Assembly (NCBI RefSeq): GCF_902364365.1
Contig: NZ_CABJDN010000006.1
Coordinates: forward strand, 1 to 64,000
Direction: 5' to 3'
Origin: Bacteroides intestinalis
Lineage (GTDB): Bacteria > Bacteroidota > Bacteroidia > Bacteroidales > Bacteroidaceae
DNA: 64,000 nt
The position numbers were made by a program, and so were the translations under genes. Positions 61,220-64,000 of the stretch are shown here, piece by piece. The notes beneath the pieces are model-generated. The model saw only the letters and a list, made by a program, of their open reading frames with translations. It ran no database searches and had not been told where the DNA came from. The stretch's first letter is position 1, and the number at the start of each line of letters is the position of its first letter.

Positions 61220-62301
61220 GAAGTCTTTTGAATAAAACACTCTCCCGATTCCTTGTCTGTACGGTGGCGATCTTCATACTGACCACTCCCGTGTTTTTCC
61301 TGCTCACCAAGTATTTCTATGCGGAGGATATGATAGATATTATCGAGGCGGTGCAATTGGGGACGTCTATTCCACCTATTGATTTAGAACGGGATATTAT
61401 GGTGGGAATGATGCTTCAGTTCCTGCTTATTTTTCTGGTCTTGAGCCTTGCTTTGTTTATTATGATGCGTTTCATTACACATCGCCTGTGGTTGCCGTTT
61501 GATGATACGTTGCGGAAGACAGAACAGTTCAACTTGGCGCAAAGTACAGTGCCTCAGTTTCAGAAAACCGAAATAAAAGAATTTGTCCGGTTCAACAATT
61601 CGTTGGCAAAGCTGATGCAGAAAGATAAGGAGATTTATTGTATACAGAAAGAGTTTACCGAGAATGCTTCGCATGAACTCCAAACGCCTATTTCTATTAT
61701 TCGCAGTAAACTGGACTTGTTGATGCAGGAAGAACTGGACGAGCGGTCAATGAGTCTTGTTTCCGATCTTTACGATCTCAACACCCGGATGGAACATTTG
61801 AACCGCAATTTGCTGCTCTTGGCAAAAATAGAGAATTCACAGTACACAGAGATGGAGGAGGTCGACTTAGGCAACTTTATTCGTGAGGCAATGCCTACTT
61901 ACAATGTACTGCACAGTGATTTGAACATTTCTTTTTTTGACCAGCGGACGTGTCATGTTGTGCACAAGGTAAACACGATTCTGCTAAGTTGCCTGTTGAA
62001 TAATCTTGTAGTCAATACCATTCGCCATACTGCTGCAATGGATGGAGAGATTAGACTTTTGCTTTGCGATAGTTGTTTTGCGGTCAGTAATCCGGCGGAT
62101 GGGGTATCTCTTGATGCCCGTACACTTTTTCATCGTTTCAGTGCTGATGATACAAAGGCGGCTGGGAATGGACTTGGACTTTCTATTGTAAAAGCCATTT
62201 GCGACTACCATGGATGGAGGGTGCAATACGCTTTCGAAGAGAATCACCATGTGTTTTCAGTGCATTTTAGCCTGCTTAACTCCTCTAACTCCTGCGTATG
62301 A
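61216..62301 (+). CDS. Sensor histidine kinase
   Basis: 361 aa from the ATG overlapping the regulator stop (ATGA). Two transmembrane helices (about 12-31 and 67-87) enclose a short ~35-residue periplasmic loop. H-box FTENASHELQTPISIIRSKL, N-box LLNNLVVNTIRHT, G1 VSNPADG (shortened), G2 GNGLGLSIVKAI. The small loop suggests sensing in or near the membrane, or through a partner protein. Confidence 0.92.
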   Translation: MRSLLNKTLSRFLVCTVAIFILTTPVFFLLTKYFYAEDMIDIIEAVQLGTSIPPIDLERDIMVGMMLQFLLIFLVLSLALFIMMRFITHRLWLPFDDTLRKTEQFNLAQSTVPQFQKTEIKEFVRFNNSLAKLMQKDKEIYCIQKEFTENASHELQTPISIIRSKLDLLMQEELDERSMSLVSDLYDLNTRMEHLNRNLLLLAKIENSQYTEMEEVDLGNFIREAMPTYNVLHSDLNISFFDQRTCHVVHKVNTILLSCLLNNLVVNTIRHTAAMDGEIRLLLCDSCFAVSNPADGVSLDARTLFHRFSADDTKAAGNGLGLSIVKAICDYHGWRVQYAFEENHHVFSVHFSLLNSSNSCV

Positions 62302-62349
62302 ATTATGTAGGTTAGGTAATTTGTTGGCGAAATTATTTCAAAGCTTTTC

Positions 62350-62389
62350 GGTTATGAATTAAATGGGTCCGCGTCGTCCGCGTATCTAT
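62350..62389. repeat. Partial copy of the 25325-25450 repeat
   Basis: 15 of 16 bases match the word at 25325-25340, followed at once by a half of the CGCGG palindrome with TATCTA. The second arm is missing. Confidence 0.6.
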
Positions 62390-62647
62390 TTATTTATTAC
62401 TAATACGATATGAGCTATATAGGAGTGCTGTAAAGAGCATAACTATCTGTGTGGTAATACACTTGGTGTTCCACTAAGATCAGTCGTAGTAGGAAAATAG
62501 CTCGTTATGCAGTTGTAAATTCCTCTAACGGGAAATGAATAAATTCCGTCAACGTCTTTTTGATAATCAGTTGACGTATTCTAAAAAATTCTCCTTAAAA
62601 AGATTGTCTTCCCCAGTAATATTCAAAATGTCTTCTAATTTGCCTTT

Positions 62648-62655
62648 TACTTTTG
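62648..62655 (+). promoter_or_regulatory. -7 box of the TonB-type receptor gene
   Basis: TACTTTTG, 34 bp before the ATG. Just upstream TTCAAA (62622) and TTCTAA (62633) are 11 bp apart, a possible regulator site. Confidence 0.6.
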
Positions 62656-62689
62656 CCTCAGAATTTTGAGATAAAAGTAAGAAAAAGGT

Positions 62690-64000
62690 ATGAAAAGATT
62701 TGTTTTAGGCGTCGTGGTCATTTGTTGGACTACGATTGCATTCGCTGCAGGAAATGGCAGTAAAGTGACAGGAATATTAAGCGGTAAAACGAATAAAGTA
62801 CCGGTGGAGTTCGCTACGATAGCTTTGTACGAGGCAACAACCCAAAAACTTGTGACGGGAGCCATGACAGATTCTATCGGATGCTTTCAGCTGGAAGATG
62901 TGCCAACGGGGCGATATTATCTGGTGGGTAGCTATGTCGGTTATGGTGAAACACGATCTGCAATATTTGCCATAGGCAATGGCAATCAGACGGTTGATGT
63001 CGGTGTATTGTGGATTGACGATAAAGGTCAGGTGTTGAATGAGGTGGTGGTAGCCGGGCGAAAATCCACTTTTGTGCCCAAACTGGATCGTAGGGTATTT
63101 AATGTAGAACAGGATTTGATGAGTTCGGCAGGTTCGGTAAGCGATTTGATGCAGAATATTCCTTCGGTGGAGGTGGATTTGGAAGGTACGGTCAGCCTGC
63201 GTGGTAATGAGAATGTGACTATCCTTATTAATGGAAAACCATCCGCACTGATGAGTGGCAGGACACGGACTGATGCTCTGAATCAACTTGCCGCAAACAG
63301 TATCGAACGTATTGAGGTAATTACTAATCCTTCGGCAGAGTATAAACCCGATGGTGTGAGCGGTATTATCAACATCGTATTGAAAAAGGAGAGTAAGGCG
63401 GGACTGAATGGCACTTTAACGGCAAATACCGGTAGCCACAACCGTTACAATGCTGGAGTTAATTTGAATTACGGCATCAATGGGGTAAACTTCTTTGGTG
63501 GCTATGCCTTCCGGCAAGATCGCTATGACCGTAGTGTTTTTGACAATCGTACATCGCCCACGGAATATATCAATCAGACGACTTTCGGCACAGGTCGTCC
63601 CGTGTCGCACACATTACGACTTGGAATGGGAGCAAATCTTTCGGCGCATGATGTCATGGAAATTTCAGGAAGCTATAATCGCCGTCATTTCCTGCGAAGT
63701 GAGCGTATAGAATCTGTTACGGAAGATATAAATCATCATTTGGAAGACTTTTATTTTCGCAATCGCAGGGCTGATGCCAGGGAGAACATGTGGGAAGGAA
63801 ACCTTCTCTATGCCCACACCTATGGAAAGGGCAATGAATGGAGCGTGAACTATACTTATTCTTCCGAAAGTGAAGACGAACAGAATGAATATTCTACTAT
63901 GCAAATGGAGAATGACACCAAAGATAATGAGTGGGTATGGGATGCCAATTATCTGCATATCGGAAAAGTGCATTGGCGGCATCATTTGTCGGAACGGACA
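62690..64000 (+). CDS. TonB-dependent receptor / outer-membrane barrel protein (3' end outside window)
   Basis: 437 codons visible, open to the end of the window. Signal peptide (VVVICWTTIAFAAG), a carboxypeptidase-regulatory-like domain (about 25-110: VTGILSGKTNKVPVEFATI, GCFQLEDVPTGRYYL), then a plug (SVSDLMQNIPSVEVDLEGTV, ITILINGKPS-type loop as VTILINGKPSAL, IERIEVITNPSAEYKPDG) and the first barrel strands. This is the outer-membrane beta-barrel family lacking a SusD partner so far. It follows a two-component system that probably regulates it. Confidence 0.9.
   Translation, partial: MKRFVLGVVVICWTTIAFAAGNGSKVTGILSGKTNKVPVEFATIALYEATTQKLVTGAMTDSIGCFQLEDVPTGRYYLVGSYVGYGETRSAIFAIGNGNQTVDVGVLWIDDKGQVLNEVVVAGRKSTFVPKLDRRVFNVEQDLMSSAGSVSDLMQNIPSVEVDLEGTVSLRGNENVTILINGKPSALMSGRTRTDALNQLAANSIERIEVITNPSAEYKPDGVSGIINIVLKKESKAGLNGTLTANTGSHNRYNAGVNLNYGINGVNFFGGYAFRQDRYDRSVFDNRTSPTEYINQTTFGTGRPVSHTLRLGMGANLSAHDVMEISGSYNRRHFLRSERIESVTEDINHHLEDFYFRNRRADARENMWEGNLLYAHTYGKGNEWSVNYTYSSESEDEQNEYSTMQMENDTKDNEWVWDANYLHIGKVHWRHHLSERT

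Larger units (their letters stand above)
62302..62689. other. Spacer with a decayed dispersed repeat
   Basis: 388 bp without gene. GGTTATGAATTAAATG (62350-62365) with CCGCGTCGTCCGCGT (62369-62383) and AGATCAGTCGTA (62477-62488) match parts of 25325-25608. The receptor promoter is at the right end. Confidence 0.6.

Overview
The window is a stretch of Bacteroides (Bacteroidales) chromosome. This rests on many promoters with the Bacteroides -7 box TAnnTTTG, TonB receptors paired with surface lipoproteins, a Rho factor with a long low-complexity insertion, a CblA/CfxA-type class A beta-lactamase, an IS66 element of Bacteroides type, and one-component regulators that join TPRs or membrane helices to an AraC or histidine-kinase module. 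The species cannot be fixed from sequence alone.

Layout. 1-666 is the end of an HlyD-type export adaptor. 1040-3582 is a complete IS66-family element with perfect 24-bp ends; its tnpA is broken by a 23-bp tandem duplication and it has no target duplication. 3707-12630 is an outer-membrane locus: a seven-helix AraC regulator divergent from a TonB receptor, a DUF4876-like lipoprotein, a DUF6850-like barrel, a small ferredoxin and a TPR/AraC regulator. 13093-15721 holds fabH and a type I glutamine synthetase. 15918-21366 is a heavy-metal RND efflux operon (adaptor, pump, TolC). 21455-25172 holds a catalytically dead beta-lactamase-fold/DUF302 fusion, a membrane MutS homologue and a YtxH-like protein.

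25928-27526 is a probable DNA-inversion switch. A tyrosine recombinase gene is followed at its stop codon by 24-bp perfect inverted repeats that flank 276 bp carrying a promoter aimed at one small unknown gene. 27649-32473 encodes an MgtA-type P-type ATPase and an OmpR-type two-component system. The mgtA promoter and the RND promoter 14 kb away share one architecture: four 6-bp boxes at exact 11-bp spacing, then exactly 23 bp, then the -7 box. This suggests one response regulator controls both.

32554-39634 holds an exported arginase-like protein, an Rpn-family nuclease, an HxlR regulator, a beta-lactamase/Nudix operon, a LuxR regulator and an acetyltransferase divergent from one palindromic promoter, a DUF1349 protein and an NAD(P)-binding protein. 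40037-44158 is a heavy-metal P-type ATPase, a Cys-rich Fur-family repressor and a TPR/AraC regulator, with a palindromic operator candidate at the promoter. 44319-48210 has a histidine kinase, a pentapeptide protein, a radical SAM protein and a small unknown. 48491-49325, next to tRNA-His, is the scar of a mobile element: a damaged higBA pair fused to a broken integrase. 49642-60450 is mostly housekeeping (CapA-like, FolD, Ffh, two TPR histidine kinases, Rho, a flavodoxin-ferredoxin protein). 60539-64000 is a two-component system upstream of a TonB-type barrel receptor that runs off the window.
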